In this document: positions 55,729 through 64,000 of the stretch, one piece after another
Layout: the number at the start of each line of letters is the position of its first letter
How positions within the stretch are numbered: position 1 is the stretch's first letter
DNA from: Staphylococcus sp. MI 10-1553
GTDB taxonomy: Bacteria > Bacillota > Bacilli > Staphylococcales > Staphylococcaceae
Length of the DNA: 64,000 bases
Direction: 5' to 3'
Assembly: GCF_010365305.1 (NCBI RefSeq)
Contig: NZ_CP048279.1
Coordinates: forward strand, 1,922,001-1,986,000
Notes under the pieces: generated by a model
Databases searched by the model: none
What the model saw: the letters and a program-made list of their open reading frames with translations, nothing else
What the model was told of the DNA's origin: nothing
Translations under genes and position numbers: made by a program

Positions 55729-56595
55729 CTATTTCTTTTTATTCTTTTTACTCACGACTTGTGTGTTCTTACCTGTTTTGTTGCCATTTTTTTCTGCTTC
55801 AAACTTTTTAATTAATGGCGCAACTTCTTCTTTTGCTTTTTTACCATATACGACATTAGCAATATAAGTTTGAACTACAAGGAATGCCGCCGATACTAAC
55901 CAATATAAACCTAACGCCGCCGCAGAGCTGAATGAAATCCACACAATCATAATGGGTGAGATAATCATCATCATATAACCCATTTGACGTTGTTCTTGAG
56001 GCATATTAAAACTTGACACATATGCTTGGATGAAGTAAAGTACACCCGCAATGATTGTAATCCAAATATCCGGTTTATCTAAATGGAACCATAAGAAATC
56101 TGAATACTTCGTGATACCGCCACCAGACGGATATTTTAAGACGAAGAATAATCCCATGATGATTGGCATTTGAAGTATAAGCGGTAAACAGCCTAACATA
56201 CTTGCCATTGGATTCATGTTGTATTTTTTGTATACTTGCATCATTTCTTGGTTCGCTGCCATTTTGTCTTCTTGTGTACGTGCGCGTTTTACTTTTTCTT
56301 GCGCTTCTGTAATTTCAGGTTTCGCAATTTTCATTTTTTCACGCATCATGTGCATGTTTTTATAGTTTGATAACATGAAAGGTAATAAGACGATACGTAC
56401 AACCAATACGATGATAATAATCGCTAAACCATAGTTATTATTTAAATGATCCCCTAACCAGTGAATCAATCTGTCCATTGGTTGAACAAACGTATTAAAA
56501 AAGAATCCGTCTCGATTACTCGGCTTACTATAGTCACAACCCGCTAGAAGTAAAACTACACCTGCAAGCATTGTCATTAACGCTTTGTTCTTCAT
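55729..56595 (-). CDS. yidC: Membrane protein insertase YidC
   Basis: 288 residues. A lipoprotein signal peptide ([12 protein letters not shown], lipidated Cys) leads to the Oxa1/YidC core with five membrane segments; [22 protein letters not shown], with the hydrophilic-groove Arg, and the cytoplasmic hairpin [19 protein letters not shown] are visible. A basic C-terminal tail follows. ATG 56595 has an AGGTGG site; the frame to 56673 lacks one. Transcribed apart from the thi genes. Confidence 0.95.
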   Translation of the reverse strand: MKNKALMTMLAGVVLLLAGCDYSKPSNRDGFFFNTFVQPMDRLIHWLGDHLNNNYGLAIIIIVLVVRIVLLPFMLSNYKNMHMMREKMKIAKPEITEAQEKVKRARTQEDKMAANQEMMQVYKKYNMNPMASMLGCLPLILQMPIIMGLFFVLKYPSGGGITKYSDFLWFHLDKPDIWITIIAGVLYFIQAYVSSFNMPQEQRQMGYMMMIISPIMIVWISFSSAAALGLYWLVSAAFLVVQTYIANVVYGKKAKEEVAPLIKKFEAEKNGNKTGKNTQVVSKKNKKK

Positions 56596-56683
56596 TTTTC
56601 CACCTCTAATGATATATTCACATAAATGATATTTTATCATAGAAATAGACAAGGTGGAAATATATTCCGACATAAATTGAACT

Positions 56684-57322
56684 TTATTTAAAATATTGCA
56701 AGTAACGTTTCACAGATTTTTCAATATCTGTACTATGTGTAATTGAAGAAATCGTCGCAATGCCATCAGCTCCGTTTTTAAGAAGCGGTGCAACATTTTC
56801 TTCTGTAATCCCACCAATAGCGACCATCGGAATATTTTCATCATATTCTCTCATACGTCGAATTAAACGGATGCCACCTGGTTTACTTGCATCAAGCTTA
56901 GAACTTGTTTCATAAACAGGTCCAACACCAATATAATCGACGTTTGTGAGGTCAGATTGATCGTATTCTTCAAAACTACCGACGCTGAGACCGATAATTT
57001 TATCTTCTAATAAATGTTGAAATGACTGTACTTTCGCATCTTCTTGGCCGACATGTATCCCATCCGCATCGACTTCAATAGCTAAGTCAACATCATCATT
57101 GACAATGAATGGCACGTGATAATGGCGACACAAATCTCTTAAACGAACGGCCATTGCTGTTTTCTCCTCACCTTGTAAAGATGAAGGGCCTTTTTCACGA
57201 AATTGATACATCGTAATACCCGCTTCTAACGCTTCTTTTAAAATGCCATCTAAGCTACCTTGTTTAACATCTTGTGTACCTGCAATAAAATACACACGTA
57301 ACTGTTTTCGATTAAATGTCAT
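56684..57322 (-). CDS. thiE: Thiamine-phosphate synthase
   Basis: A 212-residue TIM-barrel enzyme that joins hydroxymethylpyrimidine diphosphate and thiazole phosphate. [34 protein letters not shown] and VAIGGI are the family blocks. Last gene of tenA-thiD-thiM-thiE; its start lies within the end of thiM (ATG 57322, or GTG 57328 in frame). Controlled by the TPP riboswitch upstream of tenA. Confidence 0.95.
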   Translation of the reverse strand: MTFNRKQLRVYFIAGTQDVKQGSLDGILKEALEAGITMYQFREKGPSSLQGEEKTAMAVRLRDLCRHYHVPFIVNDDVDLAIEVDADGIHVGQEDAKVQSFQHLLEDKIIGLSVGSFEEYDQSDLTNVDYIGVGPVYETSSKLDASKPGGIRLIRRMREYDENIPMVAIGGITEENVAPLLKNGADGIATISSITHSTDIEKSVKRYLQYFK

Positions 57323-58115
57323 TTTCACTCACTTCTCTCTTTTTAATCTCCATTAAATAGGACTCAGCTAATGTTTGATTTAATGCATCGATAAAAGCGA
57401 CTAAAAATGTACCTGGTAAATCTGCACCCTCACGTAATTCAGCTTGTTCTGCTGAAATGTTATAGTATGAAACGGCTTCAATGAGTGGGTCGATAGATGG
57501 CTTTGTTTCACCTAATAGAAAACTGGCAACCACTGCGCCTAATAAACAACCAGCTCCTGTAATTTTTGTCAACAACGGAGAACCATTTGATAAGATGACC
57601 ACTTTCCCATCTTGTAAAATGACATCATCTTTACCTGAGACGACAATAGCGGTTTGATACTTTTCGTAAGCTTGATGTGCAATGCTGACAACATCAATAT
57701 CAGAAGCACTATCTGTACCTTTCATCGTCGTCGCTGTATCAACTAATGTCATCATTTCCGATGCGTTGCCTTTAATGACAGACACATCAATTTCTTCTAA
57801 AAAGCGTTGACAAAAATCTTTACGGAATTGCGAAGCACCCACTGCGACAGGGTCAAAAACGATAGGTACACCCATTTGATTCGCAGTCTTGGCAATAGCT
57901 AGCATGTCCTCACTATTTCTCGCTGTTAACGTACCAATATTGATTAATAATCCTTGTGTTACTTTGAAAAAATCTTCTGCTTCTTCTGGGGCTTCACTCA
58001 TCGCTGGACTTGCACCCATACTCAACAAACCGTTGGCAGTAAAGTTTTTAACGACATCATTCGTATAACAAACGACAAGGGGTTGTTGCTTTCTGACTTC
58101 TGCTAAATAATTCAT
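57312..58115 (-). CDS. thiM: Hydroxyethylthiazole kinase
   Basis: A 267-residue ribokinase-like enzyme for thiazole salvage. [34 protein letters not shown] at the N-terminus and the anion-hole and catalytic Cys region [16 protein letters not shown] are present. ATG 58115 has GGTGGGA upstream. Overlaps thiD and thiE at its ends. Confidence 0.95.
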   Translation of the reverse strand: MNYLAEVRKQQPLVVCYTNDVVKNFTANGLLSMGASPAMSEAPEEAEDFFKVTQGLLINIGTLTARNSEDMLAIAKTANQMGVPIVFDPVAVGASQFRKDFCQRFLEEIDVSVIKGNASEMMTLVDTATTMKGTDSASDIDVVSIAHQAYEKYQTAIVVSGKDDVILQDGKVVILSNGSPLLTKITGAGCLLGAVVASFLLGETKPSIDPLIEAVSYYNISAEQAELREGADLPGTFLVAFIDALNQTLAESYLMEIKKREVSENDI

Positions 58116-58116
58116 G

Positions 58117-58926
58117 TTAATCCCACCCATTTAATTTTTCATATGCAAAGTGATTCACTGGACCTCGACCTTTACCAATTTCTGGTGTGTGTTGAATCGC
58201 TAATGAAATGTATTTTTTTGCTTTGGCTACCGCGTCATAAACTGTTTTTCCTTTAGCTAATTCTGCTGTAATGACGGCTGAAAATGTGCAACCCGTGCCG
58301 TGTGTATGTTGAGTTGGAAAACGCTCGCTTTTAAACTCATAATGACCATCTTGCGTAAATAAATGATCGATGGCATCTCCTTCTAGATGGCCACCTTTAA
58401 TAATGACCCCTTTTGAACCAATATCATGAATAAAAAAACGGCCAACTTGATGGATTTTTTCAACCGAATCGATTGTGACACCAGCGATTTCTTCAGCTTC
58501 TGGGACATTAGGTGTTGCCACATCTGCATAAGGTAACAGTGTTTCTTTAAGACGGTTACGCACTTTTTGATCCATTAAAGAATCACCACTTTTAGCGACC
58601 ATGACTGGGTCAATCACATATGGGATATTAATCTTTTTCAAATATGATGCAATCACTTCCATCATTTCTGGCGTCGGAATCATACCTGTCTTCAACGCAT
58701 GCGGCATTTCGTCATTAAAGACACTGTCTAATTGCTCTTCTAACCAACTTGCTTCTAAATTATGAATATGTTGCACACCCATTGAATTTTGAGCCACGAT
58801 ACTTGTCACTGCAGCCATGCCATAGACACCACAAGAATGAAAAGATTTCAAGTCTGCCATTGCTCCTGCACCACCACTTGGATCTGTACCTGCAATCGTT
58901 AGCGCAATTTTTGGTTTTTCCATCAT
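58117..58926 (-). CDS. thiD: Hydroxymethylpyrimidine/phosphomethylpyrimidine kinase
   Basis: A 269-residue ribokinase-family kinase that makes HMP diphosphate. [21 protein letters not shown] at the N-terminus, DPVMVAKSG, and the catalytic [19 protein letters not shown] are clear. ATG 58926 (ATGATG) has GGAGGAG upstream. It begins within the tenA end. Confidence 0.95.
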   Translation of the reverse strand: MMEKPKIALTIAGTDPSGGAGAMADLKSFHSCGVYGMAAVTSIVAQNSMGVQHIHNLEASWLEEQLDSVFNDEMPHALKTGMIPTPEMMEVIASYLKKINIPYVIDPVMVAKSGDSLMDQKVRNRLKETLLPYADVATPNVPEAEEIAGVTIDSVEKIHQVGRFFIHDIGSKGVIIKGGHLEGDAIDHLFTQDGHYEFKSERFPTQHTHGTGCTFSAVITAELAKGKTVYDAVAKAKKYISLAIQHTPEIGKGRGPVNHFAYEKLNGWD

Positions 58927-59606
58927 TTCTCTCCTCCAAATTCCCATTTTTCAAGTTGATAAGCCATATTGAAAAAGTTTCGTTCATGAACCGTGCTTTG
59001 TAGAAAGTTTTGTCTCAATTGTTGTTGAACACTTTCGGAACTCGCTTCTGCATATGAGTCAAGCCAACGATCAATATAGGACAACAGCGTATCCATTTCT
59101 CTATTGTAAAAATCGAACCATGCTTTTAATGGATGATCGGCTTCAAAGTGATGATTTTCAATCGCCATTTTACCTATTTGTTGATACACATAAGGACACG
59201 GTGCCATTGCAGCAAGCGTATAAGCAACATTGTCAAAAGCATACGCGTTATAATACATATGTTTAATATAATGGTCGGCAGATGGATACCAATCCCCTTG
59301 TTGAATGATGCTTTGATAATCTTCACCGATATAGTCCGCTAAAATATGATGGGCCTCTACCTCTCCAGAACTCGCAAACTGAATTTGTTCTGTTAAAAAT
59401 TGAATCTCATCTTTCGTATCCACTTTAGGTATAAGCAGCGCATATATTTTAGCAAATTCATTTAAATAACGTGAATCTGCGCGTAAATAATGTTTAACTG
59501 CTTCTGTAGCAATATTCCCTTTAAGCATGCCTTGTATAAAACCATCTTGATAAATTTGTTCAATCATTGGTTGTGCTTCTTGTTTAATTTGTTCAGAAAA
59601 ACGCAT
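58923..59606 (-). CDS. tenA: Aminopyrimidine aminohydrolase TenA
   Basis: A 227-residue helical TenA/thiaminase II family enzyme used to salvage thiamine pyrimidine. The YLRADSRYLNEFAKIYA block with the substrate Asp, MAPCPYVYQQIGK (catalytic Cys) and the C-terminal HERNFFNMAYQLEKWEF (catalytic Glu region) are visible. ATG 59606 is preferred, because ATG 59612 lies one base from GGAG. First gene after the riboswitch. Confidence 0.94.
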   Translation of the reverse strand: MRFSEQIKQEAQPMIEQIYQDGFIQGMLKGNIATEAVKHYLRADSRYLNEFAKIYALLIPKVDTKDEIQFLTEQIQFASSGEVEAHHILADYIGEDYQSIIQQGDWYPSADHYIKHMYYNAYAFDNVAYTLAAMAPCPYVYQQIGKMAIENHHFEADHPLKAWFDFYNREMDTLLSYIDRWLDSYAEASSESVQQQLRQNFLQSTVHERNFFNMAYQLEKWEFGGEK

Positions 59607-59626
59607 CTTCATTCTCCTTTAATATG

Positions 59627-59775
59627 AAAAAAGACTACCTTGAAAGTAGCCTTGTTCACACATTTGAAGCATGCGTGTCCACGTGCTACTTCCCTACGTT
59701 GGTTTCATCCAAATCAGGTTCTGAGGGTCTGAATATCCATTCATCTCAGCCATAAATCGGCACCCCTAGTAGTCC
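59627..59775 (-). promoter_or_regulatory. TPP riboswitch with terminator
   Basis: The THI-box aptamer lies at about 59685-59775 on the minus strand: CTAGGGGTGCC, GGCTGAGATG, ACCCTCAGAACCTGATTTGG and CGTAGGGAAGTAG. Helix P1 is CTACT / AGTAG. A terminator, AAGGCTACTTTCAAGGTAGTCTTTTTT, follows at 59627-59653. The 3' P1 strand AAGTAGC can instead pair with GCTACTT of the terminator stem, a simple off-switch when TPP binds. Confidence 0.95.
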
Positions 59776-60192
59776 TTCATTTTTTTAGTTATCTTTAATG
59801 TATCAGAAACCTAACACAAGTTCAATTATGTAAAAGCACTAAACAAATTGCAAAATATATGTATAGTTTAACAAAACAAATGACTCTATTAGATTATTTT
59901 ACATTTCTTATGAATCATTCGTTAAATATCAATAAGAATAAAAGTGGTGATTGGCCACTAAATACAATGCACGTATTTAATAGCCAATACACCTCATTTT
60001 AAGGTTGATAGATAGACAATTTTGGTAGCAGGTTGTATACCAAATATCATTAGAGCTCAAGTCAATATGTTGAAGATAAAAGTAATGGTGTGAGATAAAT
60101 CGAATTATTTCAATCGGAGAATATACTTTGAGAAGGGTTGATAAAAGTTGGTGGGATTATCAAATATTGGAAAAACTTTGCTTGTTGCTTTG
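59776..60192. other. Intergenic stretch between tenA riboswitch and SSB-like gene
   Basis: No convincing gene on either strand. A long imperfect hairpin, GGTG.ATTGGC / GCCAATACACC with inner AAATAC / GTATTT, lies at about 59946-59996 and may terminate the SSB-like gene. TTTGGTA / TACCAAA (about 60019-60041) is a second small inverted repeat. In S. aureus sceD lies near here; it is not found in this window. Confidence 0.55.
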
Positions 60193-60540
60193 CTATTCAT
60201 CGTTGAACTCATCTTTGTTTGACTCTATCGTTACTGTACCAATTGGAGAGATTTGTGAAACGAGTAATTCTGTAGCATAACGTTTTTCATCATTATGGAT
60301 GTAACGTCTGGTTTGGATTTGCCCGCTTATGGCTACAGTTGTCCCCTCATGGATGTTTTCATGAATTTGAAGAGCAATGTTACCGAACGCTTTACAATTT
60401 AAGTAATCAGTGATGGGCTTTTGGTTTTTACTTAAATACTCTCGCGTGACAGCAACGGTAAAGGTAACAAAGTAACTCTCTTCTTTTTCGTAAAAACTGG
60501 GCGGGCGGTTAATGATACCTACTGCTTGAAAATGGTTAAT
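60193..60540 (-). CDS. Single-stranded DNA-binding (OB-fold) protein, probable ATT start
   Basis: 115 residues with an SSB-type OB fold: HFQAVGIINRPPSFY, YFVTFTVAVTREYL, DYLNCKAFGNIALQIHENIHEGTTVAISGQIQTRRY. The frame is open to ATG 60606, but a promoter (60563-60591) lies inside that extension. AGGAGG at 60550-60555 leaves GTG 60549 abutting, while ATT 60540 has the right eight-base gap, so a rare ATT start is proposed. It lacks the usual acidic GGDDIPF-type tip of major SSBs (it ends KDEFNDE). A second, accessory SSB is likely. Confidence 0.72.
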   Translation of the reverse strand: MNHFQAVGIINRPPSFYEKEESYFVTFTVAVTREYLSKNQKPITDYLNCKAFGNIALQIHENIHEGTTVAISGQIQTRRYIHNDEKRYATELLVSQISPIGTVTIESNKDEFNDE

Positions 60541-60562
60541 GTTGTTCACCTCCTGTACCCGT

Positions 60563-60591
60563 AATATAAACCTTTCAATGTGAAATGACAA
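60563..60591 (-). promoter_or_regulatory. Promoter of the SSB-like gene
   Basis: On the minus strand TTGTCA (60586-60591), 17-base spacer, TATATT (60563-60568). Transcription would start just ahead of the AGGAGG site. Confidence 0.65.
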
Positions 60592-60728
60592 AATGCAAAT
60601 TCCCATAAAATTAAAGTATGCATCGAGGTGTATTTAAGCCTAATCGAGAATTATTTTAAAAATTGCGTTATAATGAAAAGTACCATAGAAATTTCGTAAA
60701 GTTTTTAAATGATATGGGGGTGGCTCCA

Positions 60729-61163
60729 ATGAAGACGTTTAAAGCTGTTCGTTTTCAGATCGTTTCTGAAAATAGTAGCGTGGCTGAATATGAACTTCTA
60801 GACGGTGTAATTATTAATAAAGAAAATAGTGGTACGGGTTGGGTGTTAGAAATAGTTATTTCAGATATACATCAAGAACAGATGCAAGCGTACATGGAGG
60901 CAGAAGCACTTTTAGATATTCGTGTCGTTATTACGCGACCGTCTAATGATCCTGCGCTGTTTGATGCGACAATCAAGCACATTACACCTTTAAATGGCAG
61001 TATTTCAGTTGTATTTGAGTGTCATATTTATACATTGCGACAAGTTTATGCGGAAAATTTATTAGAACAACTTGTCAATGAAGGCATGCAAGGTCAAGAG
61101 CTCATCACAACGTTCAATCGCATGATGAAATCTAAACCACGTCTTAAAGATGAACGACAATAA
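60729..61163 (+). CDS. YwpF-like family protein
   Basis: A 144-residue soluble protein of the YwpF-like family found in Bacillales, function unknown to me. N-terminus MKTFKAVRFQIVSENSSVAEYELLDGVII; no membrane or signal segment. The start is at 60729 with GGGGGTGG upstream. The in-frame ATG at 60672-60674 region and ATG-like start at 60663 overlap the -10 (TATAAT, 60669-60674), so they are not used. Divergent from the SSB-like gene. Confidence 0.82.
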   Translation: MKTFKAVRFQIVSENSSVAEYELLDGVIINKENSGTGWVLEIVISDIHQEQMQAYMEAEALLDIRVVITRPSNDPALFDATIKHITPLNGSISVVFECHIYTLRQVYAENLLEQLVNEGMQGQELITTFNRMMKSKPRLKDERQ

Positions 61164-61221
61164 TATTTGAAGCATACATACATGTGCTATTATTCCCGCT
61201 TTTGAGACACTATAAAATAAT

Positions 61222-61255
61222 TAAACCACCTCATTACGAAGACGAGGTGGTTTTA
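61222..61255. terminator. Terminator between the ywpF-like gene and fabZ
   Basis: AACCACCTC / GAGGTGGTT stem with T-run, usable from both sides. Confidence 0.85.
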
Positions 61256-61264
61256 ATGTATGAT

Positions 61265-61708
61265 TTACGCATTTGGATCTTGTAATGCAAAAGTTAATTC
61301 GCAACTACATGCAATTTGACCATCAACGGTTGCTTTTGCAGTACCTTTACCAATTGGCCCTTTAATTTTTGTAATTTCAACTTCTAACACTAAAGTATCC
61401 CCAGGCACCACTTGCTTTTTGAAGCGACATTTATCAATCCCTGCAAATAAAGCCAATTTCCCTTTGTTTTCTTCACTATTTAACATGGCAACTGCGCCTG
61501 TTTGTGCCAACGCTTCAGTAATTAAAACACCCGGCATGACAGCATAATCAGGAAAATGTCCTTGGAAAAATGGTTCGTTACCTGATACTTGCTTAATTCC
61601 TACACAACGTTGACCCGGTTCGTATTCAACCACTTTATCAATCAATAAAAAAGGTTGTCTGTGCGGGATGATATTTTTAATTTCATTATAATTAAAGATT
61701 GTTTCCAT
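61265..61708 (-). CDS. fabZ: 3-hydroxyacyl-ACP dehydratase FabZ
   Basis: A 147-residue hot-dog-fold dehydratase of fatty-acid elongation. [14 protein letters not shown] holds the catalytic His, and [29 protein letters not shown] the catalytic Glu. Its ATG overlaps the stop of the small membrane protein upstream (TAATG). Order murA - small protein - fabZ matches S. aureus. Confidence 0.96.
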   Translation of the reverse strand: METIFNYNEIKNIIPHRQPFLLIDKVVEYEPGQRCVGIKQVSGNEPFFQGHFPDYAVMPGVLITEALAQTGAVAMLNSEENKGKLALFAGIDKCRFKKQVVPGDTLVLEVEITKIKGPIGKGTAKATVDGQIACSCELTFALQDPNA

Positions 61709-61905
61709 TAGTGATGTCCTCCAATTGTTTTGATGATATGTTGCCAGAACCTTAAGTTAAATGTATTCAACACGTTATCATGGTTGATAATAAAGCCTGT
61801 CATTAAACCGACTACAAACATAATGATTGCTATAAAAGCAAATAAAGTTAATTTAAAACTGATTGAATCCATTAATGTTTGAAGCCAAGACGTCCATTTA
61901 GTCAT
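61708..61905 (-). CDS. Small single-span membrane protein, EpuA-like
   Basis: 65 residues with one strong membrane helix ([23 protein letters not shown]) and a C-terminal part ending [17 protein letters not shown]. This resembles the EpuA family (often labelled RNA polymerase subunit beta-like), which has a similar Trp-x-His-Ile end; the resemblance is from memory. ATG 61905 overlaps the murA stop by eight bases. Function unknown. Confidence 0.72.
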   Translation of the reverse strand: MTKWTSWLQTLMDSISFKLTLFAFIAIIMFVVGLMTGFIINHDNVLNTFNLRFWQHIIKTIGGHH

Positions 61906-63163
61906 TAACTCTTTCAATATTTGCACCTAAAGATTTGAGTTTGCCATGAAAATCAACATAGCCACGGTCAAGGTGTTTTAACTCAGTGACAATCGTCTCA
62001 CCATCAGCAACGAGACCAGCTAAGATCAATGCTGCCGCTGCACGTAAATCAGTCGCTTTCACTTGTGCACCTTGTAACGCACTTTTCCCTTCAATTTTAG
62101 CGCTTCGACCTTCAACTGAAATTTGTGCGTTCATACGTTTGAATTCCGCTACATGCATAAAACGGTTTTCAAAAACGGTTTCAGTGACCAGTTTATGCCC
62201 TTCAGCTGTGAGGAGTAACGCCATCATTTGAGACTGCATATCTGTTGGGAAACCAGGATGTGGCAATGTTTTAATATCAACAGGCTGTAATTTTTCCGGT
62301 GCTGTCACTCGGATGCCCTCTTCTGTATAATCTAATTCGACACCCATTTCTTCTAATTTATATACAAGACTTATCATATGCTCTTTAATCGCACCTTTAA
62401 CGAGTACATCACCGCGTGTAATAGCTGCTGCAATCATCAACGTTCCGGCTTCAATACGGTCAGGAATGATAGCATGCTTCACACCTTTTAATGATTCAAC
62501 ACCATTAATCATCACTGTATCTGTACCGGCACCTTTCACATCGCCGCCCATTTCATTGATATAGTTCGCTAAATCCACAATTTCTGGCTCTCTCGCAACA
62601 TTTTCAATAACAGTACGCCCTTTTGCTAACGAAGCCGCCATCATGATGTTTTGTGTTGCACCGACACTTGGAAAATCGAAATGAATTTCATTACCGACAA
62701 GTCCTTGAGGGGCTTCTGCATAAATGTAGCCTGCTTCTTGATGAATCTCAGCCCCGAGAGCTTCTAATCCTTTCAAATGTTGCTCGATCGGACGTGAACC
62801 AATCGCACATCCTCCTGGTAACGCGACTTTAGCTCTTCCTAAACGCGCCAATAACGGCCCCATTACTAGAATACTCGCTCTCATCTTGCTCACGTATTCA
62901 TATGGCGCTTCTTCACTTAAATCTTTCGACGCATCGACTGTTACTGATTGTTGCTTTTCATTATATTTAATCTTCGCATTTAATACGCTCAATACATTAT
63001 TAATAGTTTCCACATCACTTAACGCCGGAACGTTGACAAGTTCACTTTTGCCATCACTTGCTAACAAAGACGCTGTGAGAATCGGCAAAACTGCATTTTT
63101 CGCTCCTTCTACTCCGACTTCACCTTTAAGTGTATTTCCACCTTTAACAATAATTCTATCCAT
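61898..63163 (-). CDS. murA: UDP-N-acetylglucosamine 1-carboxyvinyltransferase
   Basis: A 421-residue EPT-fold enzyme, first committed step of peptidoglycan synthesis and target of fosfomycin. The N-terminal [24 protein letters not shown] (catalytic-site Lys and Asn), the loop [23 protein letters not shown] with catalytic Cys, and the C-terminal [14 protein letters not shown] are clear. GGTGGAGG precedes the ATG. Staphylococci usually have two murA paralogues; the one between atp and fabZ is murA1 (murAA). Confidence 0.96.
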   Translation of the reverse strand: MDRIIVKGGNTLKGEVGVEGAKNAVLPILTASLLASDGKSELVNVPALSDVETINNVLSVLNAKIKYNEKQQSVTVDASKDLSEEAPYEYVSKMRASILVMGPLLARLGRAKVALPGGCAIGSRPIEQHLKGLEALGAEIHQEAGYIYAEAPQGLVGNEIHFDFPSVGATQNIMMAASLAKGRTVIENVAREPEIVDLANYINEMGGDVKGAGTDTVMINGVESLKGVKHAIIPDRIEAGTLMIAAAITRGDVLVKGAIKEHMISLVYKLEEMGVELDYTEEGIRVTAPEKLQPVDIKTLPHPGFPTDMQSQMMALLLTAEGHKLVTETVFENRFMHVAEFKRMNAQISVEGRSAKIEGKSALQGAQVKATDLRAAAALILAGLVADGETIVTELKHLDRGYVDFHGKLKSLGANIERVND

Positions 63164-63273
63164 CTTATTAATCCTCCACCATGCTTACAGCTCTATTCTA
63201 TTTTTGCTCTGAAAATGAATCTATCTACCTATAACGTATTAACTTATTTCATTCGCTTTAAACATCTTAACGA

Positions 63274-63504
63274 TTAAAATAAGTATTTAATCTGAGTTGA
63301 AAATTGTAATAAATCAATGATAAAATCACTCACGCTTGTGCCAATCACTATTGCCAAAAATATCATAATGACTTGTACTTGTAATGGAAATCCCTTTTTG
63401 AAAAACTGGTCTAAACGAACGGCGTTTAATCCCCAATAGGCTACACAAATGCATAAAACATGCATTATAATATGTGCTATCGCAAATTGTCCTAAATAAT
63501 CCAT
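63274..63504 (-). CDS. DUF1146 family membrane protein
   Basis: 76 residues with two membrane helices (FAIAHIIMHVLCICVAYWGLNAV and QVQVIMIFLAIVIGTSVSDFIIDLL), separated by the family-typical RLDQFFKKG. Same place as B. subtilis ywzB, between atpC and murA. ATG 63504 gives the expected N-terminus MDYLGQFA; the frame extends to 63570. AAGGAG lies 12 bases upstream. Function unknown. Confidence 0.83.
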   Translation of the reverse strand: MDYLGQFAIAHIIMHVLCICVAYWGLNAVRLDQFFKKGFPLQVQVIMIFLAIVIGTSVSDFIIDLLQFSTQIKYLF

Positions 63505-63571
63505 TAATTGATATTGCTCCTTCACATATAATCTCTTTATTAATTTTACATGATTTAAAGCCCAAATCATA

Positions 63572-63842
63572 CTATAAGCAACTTAAAGAAACACAATTTT
63601 TCACATTATAATGCTAAATGACAAGCAATTTACATTTTACTGTCTTTCATAGTTTTTGTATAGAATTTTTGTAAAGCACGCGATATATATTCAGCGTATT
63701 AAATGTATGCGCTATTACATAAATAATCGTATTCCTATATTTCGAAGGTCAGCCGATATGTCTGCTTATCATCGTATGCACATCCCACATTTTACTTCAT
63801 CCTTCAATGTAGCTTCCTTTCATGCAAAGTTCAATAAAGCCA
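63572..63842. other. Intergenic stretch upstream of the DUF1146 gene
   Basis: No gene seen. It has a TATAAT on the minus strand near 63607-63612 without a good -35, and AT-rich sequence. Probably only the promoter region of DUF1146-murA. Confidence 0.5.
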
Positions 63843-63880
63843 AAAGCTCGGTCTGCCACAAGGGACATACCGAGCTTTTT
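63843..63880 (-). terminator. Terminator of the ATP synthase operon
   Basis: AAAGCTCGGT / ACCGAGCTTTTT-type stem, 14 bases after the atpC stop on the minus strand. Confidence 0.85.
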
Positions 63881-63893
63881 GATATGCATATGA

Positions 63894-64000
63894 TTATTTA
63901 TATTTCGCAACTTCGATACGGTTTTCGGCACGCTTTAATGCACGTTCAGCACGTCTTAAATCCGTATCATCATGATTGTCTTCAAGGTAGAAAGTTGCAC
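63894..64000 (-). CDS. atpC: ATP synthase epsilon chain, partial (C-terminus only)
   Basis: The last 35 codons, ending in DLRRAERALKRAENRIEVAKYK, the typical C-terminal helix of the F1 epsilon subunit, which couples and inhibits ATP hydrolysis. The 5' part lies beyond the right edge. It is the last gene of the atp operon, followed by a terminator. The identity fits the order atpC - DUF1146 - murA - fabZ. Confidence 0.9.
   Translation of the reverse strand, partial: ATFYLEDNHDDTDLRRAERALKRAENRIEVAKYK

Overview
The window is chromosomal DNA from a low-GC Gram-positive coccus of the genus Staphylococcus. Gene order and protein sequences match the staphylococcal core chromosome: rex, the t6A genes, the ilv-leu operon, sigB-rsb, mazEF, alr, acpS, cshA, murF, ddl, rodA, csoR, cls, thi genes, fabZ, murA and atpC. 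The exact species cannot be fixed by reading alone. A member of the intermedius/hyicus branch is my guess, because proteins are clearly diverged from S. aureus and some loci differ: copZ-copA is merged with csoR-csoZ, and I see no sceD-like gene beside tenA.

Layout. Bases 1-3746 hold sucrose use (scrB partial, scrR) and a sulfur-uptake pair (YeeE/YedE permease plus TusA-like carrier). Bases 3812-11257 hold rex with its operator, an ABC-F ATPase, a cluster of DnaA boxes, a MutS-like membrane ATPase broken by one in-frame TGA, and the convergent t6A operon tsaE-tsaB-rimI-tsaD. Bases 11387-22662 are the branched-chain amino acid operon ilvD-ilvB-ilvN-ilvC-leuA-leuB-leuC-leuD-ilvA, headed by two CodY-like boxes, a leader peptide rich in Ile/Val/Leu codons and an attenuator.

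Bases 22675-26282 are the most interesting part. On the minus strand a promoter drives a 35-residue peptide gene, an AT-rich lanthipeptide synthetase of the class III (LanKC) type, and an MFS transporter. The peptide has the class III leader motif LxLQxL and a short C-terminal part with one Thr-Ala-Gly-Cys motif. This looks like a compact, probably undescribed RiPP system wedged between the ilv-leu operon and an rRNA operon.

Bases 26422-32060 are one rRNA operon on the minus strand: three tandem TTGACA promoters, tRNA-Leu(GAG), tRNA-Gly(TCC), 16S, 23S, 5S and a terminator. Bases 32132-48540 hold sprT, tex, the sigB-rsbW-rsbV-rsbU stress module, mazEF, alr, acpS, three bacterial PH-domain membrane proteins, cshA, murF, ddl and rodA. 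Bases 48541-64000 hold an LPXAG surface protein, a 48-residue protein, the CsoR copper operon, cls, an HD hydrolase, yidC, the TPP-riboswitch thiamine operon tenA-thiD-thiM-thiE, an SSB-like gene, a YwpF-like gene, fabZ, murA, a DUF1146 gene and the end of atpC.

Two copies of a roughly 195-base, three-hairpin intergenic repeat lie at 35074-35267 and 49797-49991. The second sits inside long imperfect inverted repeats. Starts were moved from the longest reading frame where a Shine-Dalgarno site or promoter required it; each case is noted.
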